Part shown: positions 22,737 to 33,499 of the stretch, piece by piece
How the letters are laid out: each line of letters opens with the position of its first letter
Position numbering within the stretch: the stretch's first letter is position 1
DNA from: Diphasiastrum complanatum
Lineage: Eukaryota; Streptophyta; Lycopodiopsida; Lycopodiales; Lycopodiaceae
Assembly (NCBI GenBank): GCA_029204225.1
Contig: CM055109.1
Coordinates: 18,345,590-18,409,589 of the forward strand
Length of the DNA stretch: 64,000 nucleotides
Reading direction: 5' to 3'
Program-made: the position numbers and the translations under genes
Notes under the pieces: generated by a model
Databases searched by the model: none
Seen by the model: the letters and a program-made list of their open reading frames with translations, nothing else
Told to the model about the DNA's origin: nothing

Positions 22737-23095
22737 CTCATTTTCCCTACGCAGCTACTTTGGCGGACCAGTCTCTTTTTCTTGTCCAGACCATGCATAC
22801 CGCTGCATCCCCACGGCCCAAGCACTTACGACATAGTCGACCGCATAACCCCTGGTATGACCACGAATGTAACCAACTTCATCTTAACTTGATTTATGCA
22901 CGCTGCCACCTCCGTCATCTTGCAAAGGACTTATCTCGTGTATATCGTAGAACCACCCGAAGAAAGAAAATTGCATACAAAATCTGCCAGGGGAAGAAGA
23001 TGATGGACCTTCTCTTTAGCTCCTCGTCACGCTCTTTTTGGCAAAAATTCCTTTCATGAGCACCTCCACCCCGGATCACAGATCTCAACACATGG
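22706..23095 (+). pseudogene. LINE A linker between endonuclease and RT
   Basis: RPHNPWYDHECNQLHLNLIY and DLLFSSSSRSFWQKFLS are the 'PWWD.EC' and 'FW' motifs usual in this linker. It corresponds to LINE E sequence just right of 53963. Confidence 0.75.
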
Positions 23096-24250
23096 GTGAC
23101 CTATGCCACATCGTTGTACACTGTACCTGACACTCCTCAACTTCCCACACACCCATACACATGTACTTCTGATATATTCTCCCCAGACATAGTAGAAGAG
23201 GCTATCGACCAGTTAAACCTACATAAGGCCAAAAACATTGATGAACTAGAGGCTGAACTTTTGAAGCAGGCCGCTGACATCCTCTCACCCTTTCTCTCTT
23301 TCCTATTTAATTGCGCTATCACATCTGGTTACCCCTCCCCTTGGTCCACAAACCTTATTCATCCTATCCATAAAGGCGGTGATCCCATGAAAGCCAACAA
23401 CTATCGTACCATCATGATTAACCACCTCTTTGCCAAGGTTTATGGTTCTATTCTTCAGTCAGAGATCAGTATAGAGATGGATACTAGAGCACTGCATGCC
23501 ATTGGCCAAGCTGGTTTCAGACCAGGATATACTACATCCGATCATATTTTCACCCTGAGATCCATCATTGAGGAGGCTAAGGCCAGGAGAGAGCGTGTTT
23601 ACTGCTGCTTTGTGGATTTCCGCGAAGCCTTTGACTCGGTGCCTAGACATTTACTGATACAGAGGCTTCGAGATCGTGATGTTAATGATGTGGTTTTGCT
23701 TTCGAGGACGAAGGAAGGCCTGCAGCGGCATCTGGATGCGCTTCACTCCTTTTGTATTCAGTGGGGATTGTCGGTGAATGTGGCCAAAACCAAAGTTATG
23801 GTGTTTAACACCTCTAGATCCTTCATGATGCGACAGGAGCTTCTAAAGGAGAAACATCCACGTGAGGTAGTTGACTCTTACACATACCTAGGCGTGGTAT
23901 TCTCTGGTCCCAGTTTCAACATGCGACAGGCGGCATTTTCCCGGTTACGGAAGGGCTATGCATCGTTGATAGATTTGGAGAGACTATGTTTCAGCTCACA
24001 CATTAGAGATGCGACTAGTAAGTGCCAACTCTTTGACACTATGGTAGTTCCCTCAGCTCTATACACATCAGAGACATGGAGTACTGGCCTGACGGCTACC
24101 GAGTGGGCACGCATTTCACGACTTCAGATTCATATGCTATCTCGGATGATACGGACTAAGTCCTCTATACCACATCATATTATATTGGCAGAGTTTGTCG
24201 TCCCCCCTATTCAGCTAGAGGCAATGTTCCATATTGTCACATTCATATAG
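23096..24250 (+). pseudogene. LINE A reverse transcriptase with internal deletion
   Basis: 384 open codons. Early blocks are intact: NLHKAKNIDELEAELL, LIHPIHKGGDP, NNYRTIMINHLFAKVYGSIL, QAGFRPGYTTSDHIFTLRSI and CCFVDFREAFDSVPRHLL (first catalytic Asp). RLRDRD then runs straight into VNDVVLLSRTKEGLQRHL. The YADD box is therefore reduced to VND, and the preceding stretch of some tens of residues (with the usual QG.PLSP motif) is absent. SYTYLGVVFSGPSFNMRQA follows. The frame stays open across the deletion, yet catalysis is lost. Confidence 0.85.
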
Positions 24251-25083
24251 CGCCTGGAGGATCTTCAGGGTAGAGACACACACTATGTTGCAACAGCTTT
24301 GTCATCATCCCAGCACCTGCATTCTATGGGACACTCCTTTTCGTGGTATTCCCAGGCCTGTCGTCTCCTCTCCACATGGAGTATTCATATTACGGATCTA
24401 TCGGCGGGTACGCGTCAGTATATTCGAGGACACCTGCATAGGGCATATCTTCAGAGCACTTGGCAGGTTTCATCTGGGGTGAAGACGGAGTTTTATCGGA
24501 CAAATTTTCTATCCCGGGATCATGTTGGGTATCCTATTGTTCCCGGATATCTAGTGGATAGTATCTCACATAGACCGCGGATAGTGATGGGTTAGTTTCG
24601 GGTTTCCTCTCACAGCTAGCCATTGAGACTGGCAGATACAGTGGGCATCCCGAGAGATGCTCGGATTTGTAGTATGTGTGATACACACGACGTAGAGGAT
24701 GAGTTCCATTTTCTCTTCAGATGCCCAGCCTACTATGAGATCCAAGGGAGATACTACTGCTTGTTTCAGGATCATCCACTCACACTCTCTAACTTGATGT
24801 CGTATGAGGACCCCAAATGTGTTGTGCTGATGATCCGAGAGATGGCGGACCTGCGTATGGTGAGACTAGATGTTGACACTTCCCCCTTGATACACCTGAG
24901 CATACATGAGTGTTTATCCCGTCGGAGGCAGAGGCAGGAGAGTACTGATTCTGATGGGGAGGCTGAGATTCCGGATGCCTCCATACATAGAAGGCAGAGA
25001 TAGTGTCGGCGACTAGAGGGACAGCCAGCCCACAGGCCACAGTCTACAGATTCGCGGCAGCAGAGACGCCACCGACTATCCAC
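24234..25083 (+). pseudogene. LINE A ORF2 C-terminal region with zinc motif
   Basis: Two overlapping frames. 24299-24595 includes FSWYSQACRLLS and AGTRQYIRGHLHRAYLQSTW; 24623-25003 includes CSMCDTHDVEDEFHFLFRC, a CX2C…HX4C motif like those at L1-type ORF2 ends. Then comes an acidic, Arg-rich tail. LINE D has the equivalent CQLC…HFIFSC. Confidence 0.8.
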
Positions 25084-25282
25084 TCGGAGACACAGTTCGT
25101 TCAGAGACAGTGTCTCAACATCCTTTACATCATTATTTCACAGGCGGAGAGACATTTATATGGTGATAGGCCCTCCTTGTCTATCACTATTTCATGTTTA
25201 TCTGTAGTCTTGTTTCTTTTAGGTGGTAGAGCTTTCATGCTCCCACCGTGCATACTTGACATGTACCTTTTTTCAGTCCTAT

Positions 25283-25296
25283 GTACCTTAGGGTAT
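25283..25296 (+). other. 3' hairpin of LINE RNA (LINE A)
   Basis: GTACC-TTAG-GGTAT: stem TACC/GGTA plus a G-T pair. Compared with ATGCC/GGCAT in the other copies, the central G-C pair is changed to A-T on both sides, so pairing is kept. It lies upstream of GACATTAATAAAG. Confidence 0.6.
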
Positions 25297-25315
25297 TTCA
25301 TGGACATTAATAAAG

Positions 25316-25318
<3 letters not shown>

Positions 25319-25360
<42 letters not shown>
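25319..25360 (+). repeat. (TC)n tail of LINE A
   Basis: 42 bp of TC directly after AATAAAGACC. The next LINE fragment (B) starts at its right edge. Confidence 0.9.
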
Positions 25361-25363
<3 letters not shown>

Positions 25364-25818
25364 AAACCACGGACAATAGATCCAGAGTCAGATGATGATG
25401 ACACCAATGATGATACTCCTACAAATAGAGACCTAAGATGACATATCACTCAACGCCATGTTGCAGTCATGGCTATCTATCCTACCTTGAGGAGACACAC
25501 CCCTCATACACACCCTCCCTGTTGACATCAGCAGTGCATTCTAGATATACCTATACATCAACTCATATTAGATTCTTCTTCAACAACAGCAGCAAATGAT
25601 AACACCATTATACCATTATGCCATCATTTTGTAGCAAGACGATGATATTGTCACTCAGACTTTAGCTTTAGATCTATGTGTACTTTTTGTTTATTGTTTT
25701 GGAGAAGTTTCATACACTCCCATTGATACCACATACTTGACATATACTATCTTTTATCTTATACACCTTTTGGCATGGAAAAGACATTAATGAAGCTTAC
25801 TTCCTTTCTCTCTCTCCA
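25361..25818 (+). mobile_element. LINE B, 3' end fragment
   Basis: Starts at the (TC)n edge of LINE A. Includes the acidic ORF2 end (DPESDDDDTNDDTP), a 3' untranslated region like that of LINE A (catactTGACATaTac), the end block GGCATGGAAAAGACATTAATGAAG, and a short TC-rich tail (25801-25818). The hairpin here (25763-25776) is mispaired. Confidence 0.65.
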
Positions 25819-26600
25819 CATCAATAACTAGATCTACATACATGGAGAGCAGCTAGGAGTTCTTTAGACAAAGGACTAAGTTGCAAGGCACTCGCAATTT
25901 TATGGATGATGACCTGACATACATACACATGGAGGAACAACATAAGGTTTTTTTAGGAGTCAAATACATTGGTAGATGGGTTACCTTTTGTGATGGCAGT
26001 GTGTTTCATGGATAGGAAGTCCATTACTAGAGGTTACGCATAGCAAGTCACGACGCCTCCAGGAGTCCCAAACACTTCAGTTGTAAATAAGTTTTTTGGA
26101 TTTGTATCAGTTCCAGTCATCAGTAGTAGCAAGTGATTTGAGAGATTTCCCTCATGGTGGGGATGTGTCGTTTTTATGAAGACTCCTGGGAGTCAAGAGA
26201 GAGGCCTCCCTACATTTCAATTGGGGTTCAATTTAATGTACTGATACTAGATCTGCTGAAGGTATAGGATCGTGGAGTTGCATGCCTTATAGAGACTCCT
26301 TATGCCCAACTCTCAAGATGATCAAGCGAGATGAGCATACATGATACATATGGATCAAGACTCATAAACAAGGCACTAGTTTGGTGAGGAATAATTTTAT
26401 AGCTACTTCCCTCCTCAGACTTCCTCATTTGTGGAGGGCACAGGCTCCCCCCTTATGCGGACTTATCATCAGTCATCATACTATTTTTAAAGAGACTATT
26501 GTTGGTGATTTTAATGCTTGTACTATGATTCATAGTGAAGGACAATGTGCACGTAGGATCATTGCTAAAGGATTGCAAGAAAGAAAGTGGTCTTTATAGG
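25819..26600 (+). mobile_element. LINE C, decayed 5' part (ORF1 end and endonuclease start)
   Basis: Begins directly after the TC-rich tail of LINE B. FMDDDLTYIHMEEQHKV and FCDGSVF match FLDEDLTFVQVQEWKHA and YRDGIIRF of the 15562-16224 ORF1. Further on, YIWIKTHKQGTSL and ETIVGDFNACTMI match endonuclease blocks. Many stops. Ends where copia sequence begins near 26610. Confidence 0.6.
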
Positions 26601-27010
26601 CTGCATACTACTATCCCAAATTAGAAAGCCTATGTTGCAAAGACTTTTGATCAAGATAAGTTCTAGCATGAGAGATATGACCACTTGAGTTATCAAAGCC
26701 TACAGGTGTTGAAGAAGCAATGATATGGTTATTGGATTACCCTCTATCAAGTCAAGCAATGAATTTTGTGAAGTGTGTGCACTTGGGAAACAACAAAGGA
26801 AAAGGTAAGCTATCAAAGCAAAGCAAGTATTTGAACTTGTTCACTGAAATTTGAGGCAATCAAGTACTTCAAAATCTTCATGACTTTGTTAAAACTTAAA
26901 CATTCATAAAGATAAAGGTACCCAATCTAACCCACTCCAGATACTCCTCAGCAGAATGGTATTGTTGAGAGAAAGAACATGTCCATAGTTGAGTGTGCAC
27001 GTAGCATGCT

Positions 27011-27105
27011 CACAAGCTCCCATGTGTCAGTCTGCATAATACAGTCATACTCCTCTTGCATGGCCTTTTGCCATACATTCTCCTTCACGGGTTCATACAA
27101 CACAT
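27011..27105 (-). pseudogene. Inverted copia segment (RT entry region)
   Basis: Minus-strand frame reads YEPVKENVWQKAMQEEYD then CIMQTDTWELV. This is the copia block that normally precedes RT. Plus-strand copia blocks flank it on both sides, in the position where it belongs, so it appears flipped in place. Confidence 0.7.
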
Positions 27106-27225
27106 GCAACAAATCAATGTCAAAAGTGCCTTCCTCAATGGAGAATTGAAGGAAGAGGTTAACATGGGGCAAGGTTTTGAGCTGAAGGCAGAGAGCATCT
27201 GGTATGTAAGCTTAACAAAGCTTTG

Positions 27226-27673
27226 CAAGGATTATTGTTTCCCAACCGATTCAAATCGTTGTTCAAATTGTACCGATTCGGCCAATTTGAATCAAGTATC
27301 CCAAAAAACGAATCACTGATTTTTTATTTTGCAAAAAAATTATATTCTTTTTTTCTGGCAACCAAAAAATTGCTAATTCAAGATTTAAGGTGCACATTAA
27401 GCAATGAGCATTGTTGACAAACGGTCAATCGACGATTCACGCAACTATACTTACAAGCTACAAGCTATAGCTTATTGATCATTGCTTACAAGTTACTTCA
27501 AACTTCAAAGACTAATGATGGTTACTGTTGATTGTTGTAGAAGAATCGAGTACTTTAAAGACTAAAGTTAGTTTTTGTTTACTATTGTAAAGTTAGTTTT
27601 TGTTTACTATTGCAAAAAAAAAAAGTTCTTTTGTTTTTTGGATCCGTTTGTTACTCACATTGGCAATTCGTGA
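27226..27673. mobile_element. hAT-like miniature insertion M2 (~448 bp)
   Basis: It splits the copia RT between 'aaagctttg' and 'tatgggttaaagcaagcgcc'. Like M1 it starts CAAGG. Its far end, reversed, reads CACGAATTGCCAATGTGAG. Flanking aagctttg and aactttag could be an eroded 8-bp duplication. It shares TCGGCCAATTtGAATC with the remnant at 51555-51660. No coding content; class is inferred. Confidence 0.5.
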
Positions 27674-27770
27674 AACTTTAGTATGGGTTAAAGCAAGCGC
27701 CTAGGGCATGGTATAATCGCATTGACGATTACTTTGTCCCTTCAAATACCTTGGGATCTATGTGGTTGGA

Positions 27771-29085
27771 GGTTTGTTATTTTTCCTCTAGTCTCTAGCA
27801 TAATCTCCGAGTAGCAGGGTTGGCCTCTCAAGTTGGCTTTGGGTATGCGTGATGGCACGGTGTTAAATGATGTTATATTTCAATGGTGAAATGAGGTTGT
27901 TCTGCCTAAGTTGGATGTAAATATGAGTTACAAATTACATACATGCATAGTTTGGGAACAACCATTGGTTTCTCTCTTAGCAAAATTCAAAGGTTCATGT
28001 TCTTCTCCATGCTCTTTTACCTATGGATGTGCCAGCAAATGTGCAACTATTTATTCTTCAGGACAATCTTGTTGCAAATGTCTTAGATGACCTTGCCTCT
28101 ATTTATGGCTATATTGGTGTTTTACATTCATGGGCTCTACAAATACCTTGGGACCTCAAAAGAGCTTTAGGAATCCTTCAGTTGCTACTCTCATGCCTCT
28201 AACTATCATCGTGATGCCTTCCTTTGGCATTCTTCAATCATTCTTCTAGCCTGGGTTGCAGCAATTTTGATTCTTAGTGCAAATTTTTGGCATGTTATTT
28301 GTTTTACCGATTTGGATTCTTGGTGTTCCTACTTATGCCTTTTTCAAGGATCTCTATGATGGTATGAGCATCCCTTTCTAGCACTTACATTCTTATCGTA
28401 TGCATGGTTTCTTGGATTGGCTTGGCATAAGATATATATGATTGATATTGCTAGCTTGTTCATCCAACTGGCATGGATTACTTATTTGGTATGTGGATGG
28501 ATTCTGCATTCTCATCCATAATTGAGGTATCAAGAACTCATTGATGTTTCCCTTCAGTGAATTCCTGGAGCATTGGTACAGTGATATGGTCTATGTAACC
28601 TCCAAGTGGTACTATGCTCCATAGATCAGACTCCCTCGGCATTGTAGCTGATTGGAGACTCAGCTACAAGTTGAAAGCTTTTCCCCATATTTCTGTCTGG
28701 AGTTCCCATTCTTCTAGAGGTTGACAAGTATGTCCTACGACTTCCCAATTAAATGGTCTTTCACAGATGATTGTACACCATACTGCATTTATTCAAATCA
28801 CATAGCTGCACGTAAGAGTAATGAATCCTGGTAATAAAAACATTGAAGGTGATCTACATATTTGAAACACCCAAAATAAAAGACAACCGGTAGGAGTAGG
28901 CATCATTCATAGACTCATATGTATGTATATCCCAAATAGTCATTGGATTGACAACTTTTTATTGAACGGTTTGTTAAAGCATTTGAGAGGCTAGCAGTAG
29001 GCTATTATGCATGCTTACACTACTCTAGAAAGGTTAGCTTCTGTTAGAGCATTAGGCAAATGAAATCTGCACAAGCTACACTTAC
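27771..29085. other. Unassigned
   Basis: No domain recognised on either strand. It lies downstream of the minus-strand gene at 29086-29872, so it should be intron or contain further exons of that gene, but I cannot identify any. Confidence 0.4.
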
Positions 29086-29872
29086 TTATTATGCAAAATG
29101 AACCTAACACTGTTGATTGTTGAGATCACAGACGTGCAAGCTTCCCTTAACTCCAGCCTTCGCTCCTTGTTTGGTTCTTCGTGAAGAAAACTGGTGATAA
29201 GCTCCCAATGCCCTCTAGTGATCTTGCAAAGAAATATGAAACCATCCATTGAGAGGTAACTTTCAATTTCATGCCAATACAACTCAGGTCAAAATAGAAA
29301 CCCTAATACTTTCATTGAGAGTCGTCGAGCTTACCAATTTGAGGTATGAGAATGCTAATAAAGAACTAGCTTACCGATTTGAGATAAGAGAATTCGGATG
29401 AAGAGGTAGCCTCGGCTGATTCACTCCGCACCTGGCCGGAATCGACAGCTGAAGTACCGTCCCAATTTGTATCGCCTTCGGCTTCGTCTAGTGAGGGTAC
29501 GGAAGGCCTAGGGGTCAATGTAAGGCTTTCGTTACCCACTATTGATGTCAATGGCTTTTCTTCAAGGCATGGGGATGCATACACATCATCCGCGGTCTTT
29601 TGTTCTACATCAACCGAGGCAAACTGCCTTCTGAAAACCTTCGTTTTGTATTTTGATAGATATCTTAGCTGGTATGCAGGGCAGACACCAGATTGTCGCA
29701 TTGTAGCAGCATTGCTTCTGGTTGAGAATGTCTTGGCAGAAATTGTTGCCTGGCGAGCTTCTGAAAAGGTTTCTTGGAAAGGAAGAAGTGTGGTGGTTGT
29801 GGCATTGAAGGGATGAATGACGCTAGGCTGAAGACTAAGTGGAGGCGAAGAGGCGATTGCCGCCACACTCAT
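29086..29872 (-). CDS. Probable plastid-targeted protein, first two exons
   Basis: Exon 1 (29375-29872) starts MSVAAIASSPPLSLQPSVIH. It is rich in Ser, Thr and Ala and nearly free of acidic residues for about 33 positions, as in chloroplast transit peptides. It continues with CPAYQLRYLSKYKTKVFRRQ and an acidic, Ser-rich stretch. It ends at a donor (TCG|GTAAGC). After a 92-bp intron, exon 2 (29086-29282) continues in phase with YWHEIESYLSMDGFIF, GHWELITSFLHEE and EACTSVISTINSVRFIL. It ends at a good donor (AATAA|GTAAGT). I do not recognise the family. Later exons would lie left of 29086 and are not found. Gene status rests on the open exon pair, splice sites and transit-like N-terminus. Confidence 0.6.
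29328..29393 (-). repeat. Duplicated splice-donor block in the plastid-protein gene
   Basis: The 26-bp block at 29368-29393, holding the exon 1 donor, has a near copy at 29328-29353, 40 bp downstream. The second copy keeps a GGTAAGCT donor. Using it would carry the frame into an in-frame TAG. Confidence 0.6.
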
Positions 29873-29934
29873 TTTGCAGCAGCAGCAGCAGATGAGATGG
29901 TGTTGTTGAAAGCAATTGGCCGGATTGTGCAGGT

Positions 29935-30030
29935 GTAATCTATCCTGTTCTCTTTCTCTCCTCTTCTCTTTCTCTTTCCCTTTCTCTTTCTCTTTCTCGT
30001 CTCCTCTCTCCTTCTTCTCCTTCTCTTTGT
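29935..30030 (+). promoter_or_regulatory. Pyrimidine/purine-biased tract upstream of the plastid-protein gene
   Basis: Imperfect TTTCTC/TTCTCC repeats on the plus strand (GA-rich on the gene's strand), 60-160 bp before the start codon. Such Y-patch or GA-rich tracts are frequent in plant promoters and 5' untranslated regions. No clear TATA box seen. Confidence 0.4.
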
Positions 30031-30352
30031 CTTTTCTGAAATGTAAAAGTGCATGTAAGGCCCCCTACCCTCATTCAAAGAAATTCAAGTGCTTAAAATG
30101 TTGCATCATCATCTTAGAATGCCTCAAATGTTGCATCGTCATCTCTCCACCCATGACGAAACTTCCCCCATTGTTGCATGAGGGTATGACCTAATCCCTT
30201 CTCCATCTGTCTGTCACACCTAGTAACAGACACTACATCATCCTTGTGAATACTCATTACAACATTTTGCATCAATTTACTATCAAGGGTTGGAGTATTG
30301 GAGTATTAGGGTGATATGAGTTCAGGCTCACCGACAAGTGCAGCACCAAAAC

Positions 30353-30354
<2 letters not shown>

Positions 30355-30441
<87 letters not shown>

Positions 30442-30442
30442 A
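30355..30442. repeat. Compound microsatellite (CT)n(AC)n
   Basis: CT repeats 30355-30418 followed by AC repeats 30419-30442. Not preceded by the LINE end block. Confidence 0.95.
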
Positions 30443-31330
30443 CAACATCCCATGATTATTACATTCAATGACTTATGAAGACACAATAATGAAAGAAAAT
30501 TTAACAATTTTCATTTTTACAGTATCATTATTGTGCTTTTGTGGGCAATCTAATATTTCATGATTCTCCTCACATCCATAGCATAGCAATTGAACAAAGT
30601 ATGGCAGTGTAATGGCATCTCATTCTATACTTCCATATATTTTGGAGTAATATATCATAGCAAAGTGATTTTGTTCCAAGAGCCATGGTTGTTGATCTAG
30701 CAATTCTTGAGTTCAAATGATTATCCATTGTGGTTGCTAAGAAGTGGTGCTTGTATCGCCAATCTACGTAGTGGTGTTGATAATGCTCAGGATAGTCCAC
30801 AAGTTTTGGTTGTGATGTATTTTGCTAATATCCTCATGTTGATTGGTTCCTCAAATTGAACTTACATCAGATGAATTGTGATTTTTCACATTTCACAATT
30901 GGTTTTTCACATTTCACAATTGGAAGAAGTTGTTTGGTCTATTCAAATATTGTCTCAATTGTAGACATGTGTTGCTTATATATTCCTTGTACAATGAGGA
31001 CAACCTGCATTTTTTTTTCATGTACTAAATAATCCAAGTTGTTGTTCCATTGAAAGCTACCACAACTCTTCAACTGGTGCTGAGATGCATTTTATCAAAG
31101 ACATTGAAAACTAAATCAACATTAAGCTTCCAAGGTTGTTTAGAATCTTCCTCATAATGAATTTTCCTTGGAAACTAACACTCATTTTTTTTCCACATTC
31201 ATCATATGTTGAGCTATATAAGTCACTCCATGTACTTTCATTGTCATATACCTTATTGATTGCATTAATGCATGTTATGTCCATGACCAGTACATAGGAT
31301 TCAATACTCCTTGGATACACGGTATTCCAG
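30443..31330. other. Unassigned
   Basis: No recognised domain. A 20-bp direct repeat (ttttcacatttcacaattgg) occurs twice at about 30883-30922. Short minus-strand frames at 30570-30800 and 31111-31338 have no known motif. Confidence 0.4.
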
Positions 31331-31780
31331 TGAAACAAGCTATTAGTTATGCCACGTCATACTGGACGTGACTCGAAAGTAACTAATATCCTTGTGAGGT
31401 CCAGAACACACTAAATGGAGTTAGTACAAGGTTTGGGACAATGTATGCATGTGTAGAGTTATCAATAGCAATTCCATGATATAAATATAGAGGATCCATG
31501 CATAGCGACTCTATTCTAGATGAATCTATGTATAGGGGAGTTAGGACCGTGCATGAATATGTGCACAGGTGGTTCTAGGCTCTATATAAGGAGGACAAAC
31601 TCGCCCAAGTACCTCACCTTTTGGTTGATTCATTGCCAGGCTCTGACTCTACTTTCATGCTTCCTAATCCTTGGCTTGGGAGTGAAGCTTCTAGAGTTGA
31701 TTGGTTGCTTCTACTTGGTTGGGTGGTTTATCCATTGTGTTTGTCTTGTAAGTAGGATCTTGAGGAGCTTTCCCTTATAG
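31331..31780 (+). repeat. 5' LTR of C3
   Basis: Defined by the PBS on its right and a TATA box at 31583-31590. The left edge (TGAAACAAGC, 31331) is a guess. The end …TTATAG lacks the canonical CA. Confidence 0.5.
31583..31590 (+). promoter_or_regulatory. TATA box in C3 LTR
   Basis: TATATAAG, about 190 bp before the PBS, at a usual position for an LTR promoter. Confidence 0.5.
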
Positions 31781-31796
31781 TGATATCAGAGCAAGG
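31781..31796 (+). other. Primer binding site of C3, initiator tRNA-Met type
   Basis: TGATATCAGAGCAAGG; one change (TGG to TGA) from the usual TGGTATCAGAGC. Confidence 0.7.
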
Positions 31797-32885
31797 CTTA
31801 CGAAGATCAGAAAACTTGGAGAAGTGGCGCTTTTCATTGAAATTTTGGTGGAGATCAACTAGTATTCTCATCCAGGTGGTGGAACAAGTGTGCAAGTTGG
31901 TGGATCTTCCCAATTTTAATTTGCATGTTACTAAGATCCATGTCTCTCTTGATTTTTTTTTGTGGTTTATGGAGAATTGTCCTAGAAAGCCAATTTGTGT
32001 TGCTTTTTTGGAGCTTTTTCTTATATAGCTCAACTCGTATGTAGATCTGAATTTTTCGGCAAGTGTACTTTCATATTAGCCATGAAATCAATGATGCATG
32101 CTGGATCTTTCAATGATTTATGATTCTAGGCTATGTTTTGGTCAAAATTGCTTGGTTTTTCATGTTTTTTGACACAAAATAGATTAGTAAGAACCAAAAT
32201 CCAGCAAGATCAGATCAATTAGATGGTTGCATGTGCTAGAAAAAGAGTTGTATGTCATGAATGTCCACTTTATAGTGAAGAAAAAATCGAAAAAGAGCTA
32301 AAAATCATGATATATGCTTGTTTATTCATAAAGTTGGATAGTGGGTGGCTGTAAAACACCATGTAGAGCTTGTAAAGAGGTAAATCAAAGTCTTTTGAAG
32401 CTTTCCTTGAAGTTAGAGCCAAGAGGCAATTGAGCTTGTAGGAAGTCAAAAAAAGTGCAAAAAATGACCATTTTTTATGATTTTTGGGGGATGGATCTCT
32501 CTAAATCCATAAGGAGATCATTCTGAATTTTTTTACAGCATGATTAGAACTCCTTTTTACCTTCCCAACAAGCTATCAAACCTGTAAATTGATGGCCGAT
32601 GGCTTGTGCTTCATGTAGCATAAACAATTTCTGATTTGATGTTTATGGTGCAATTACAACTCTGTGTAGTGTATACTATAGTTAATCTATTTATCAAGAA
32701 ATATTTGTTCTCAGCCCATACTGCTTCATAGGACCTGTATGAATGCTTCATGGAAGTCTAATAGACCATCTAAGATTGTTGGTAGCATCACTTTTGGGCT
32801 TGGTGAGGTGTTTGCATGTTTTTTGATCAATTGGTCTAGAAAAATGCGCCCTACTACAAATTTTTGGCTGCTCTGATCCCACACT
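31797..32885 (+). other. Leader and deleted gag region of C3
   Basis: No gag domain can be recognised. Short frames only. Confidence 0.4.
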
Positions 32886-33495
32886 TTGTCTACCTCTTTG
32901 TCTCATGCTCTATATGTCAACAAGGGCTCAAAACAACAAAAGCAGAAAAGCTCCAAGCAGTCTGCATCAAATCAGAAACAGACTCAAAGTCAAGAACAAT
33001 CATCAAATCCACATTCATCGAAGAAGAAAATGTTTTGCAGGTATTGCAAGTGCAATAATTATGAGATCCAGGATTGCCGAATTCTCAAAGCAAAGAATGC
33101 AGCCAAGCAACCTAATCAACAAGCAAATATAGTTACATCATCTCCCTAGGTCGAAGTGGACGAAGGCGCATTTATGGTCAAAAACCAAAGCGTTGTTTTG
33201 GATGATTCGTGGTTTCTGGATTCCGGAGCTACTCAACATATGACCAATCATTGTGAAATTTTCCAATCCTATATGCCTTACAACACAAAGAAATATGTTC
33301 ATCTTGGTGACGATAGTACTCACACTATCGAAAGTGAAGGTACTGTAAGATTGAGATTCCAACATGATCAACTACTGTCAAAAGTCTTGTATATTCCTAA
33401 ACTCTCTACAAATCTGTTATCAGTAAGTAGAATTACAGATTTAGGTCATAAGGTGGAGTTTGAATCTGATCAATGTAGAATTATCGATACCATTC
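32886..33495 (+). pseudogene. C3 gag end and aspartic protease
   Basis: 32886-33149 is basic and Gln/Ser-rich, with the knuckle CRYCKCNNYEIQDC, where the metal-binding His is Tyr. After a stop, 33156 onward gives SWFLDSGATQHMTNH (protease DSGA) and VLYIPKLSTNLLSVSRITDL, the block before GAG-pre-integrase. Match to copia is lost after FESDQCRIID. Confidence 0.85.
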
Positions 33496-33499
33496 CCCT

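Larger units (their letters stand above)
21530..25360 (+). mobile_element. LINE A with internal deletions, ends in (TC)n
   Basis: In order: ORF1 N-terminal coiled coil, endonuclease, linker, RT, C-terminal zinc motif, 3' untranslated region, hairpin, AATAAAG and (TC)n. The 5' edge near 21530 is approximate. ORF1 RRM and ORF1 C-terminal domain are missing, as is the part of RT before the active site. It is the most complete LINE in the window but cannot be active. Confidence 0.8.
26620..27770 (+). pseudogene. Ty1/copia pol remnant, with an inverted segment and an insertion
   Basis: Plus-strand blocks in order: EFCEVCALGKQQRKR (GAG-pre-integrase end), TPQQNGIVERKNMSIVECA (integrase, near 26940), an inverted piece (27011-27105), INVKSAFLNGELKEEV (RT, near 27115), a 448-bp insertion (27226-27673), then GLKQAPRAWYNRIDDYF (RT, near 27690-27750). 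Integrase core and most of RT are deleted. Confidence 0.8.
31331..33495 (+). mobile_element. Ty1/copia retrotransposon C3, 5' part
   Basis: LTR (about 31331-31780), PBS (31781-31796), leader, gag end with a knuckle, protease and linker. It is cut at about 33495, where a minus-strand copia (C4) begins. Most of gag is not visible between PBS and knuckle, so it is also internally deleted. Confidence 0.7.

Noticed and set aside
24566-25307. Minus-strand frames opposite the LINE A C-terminal region
   Set aside because: The plus strand holds a clear LINE zinc motif; the minus frames have no recognised feature.
30355-30442. (CT)n(AC)n as another LINE tail
   Set aside because: No hairpin or AATAAAG block precedes it on either strand; the same test fails for 37788-38000, 38340-38473 and 41085-41140.
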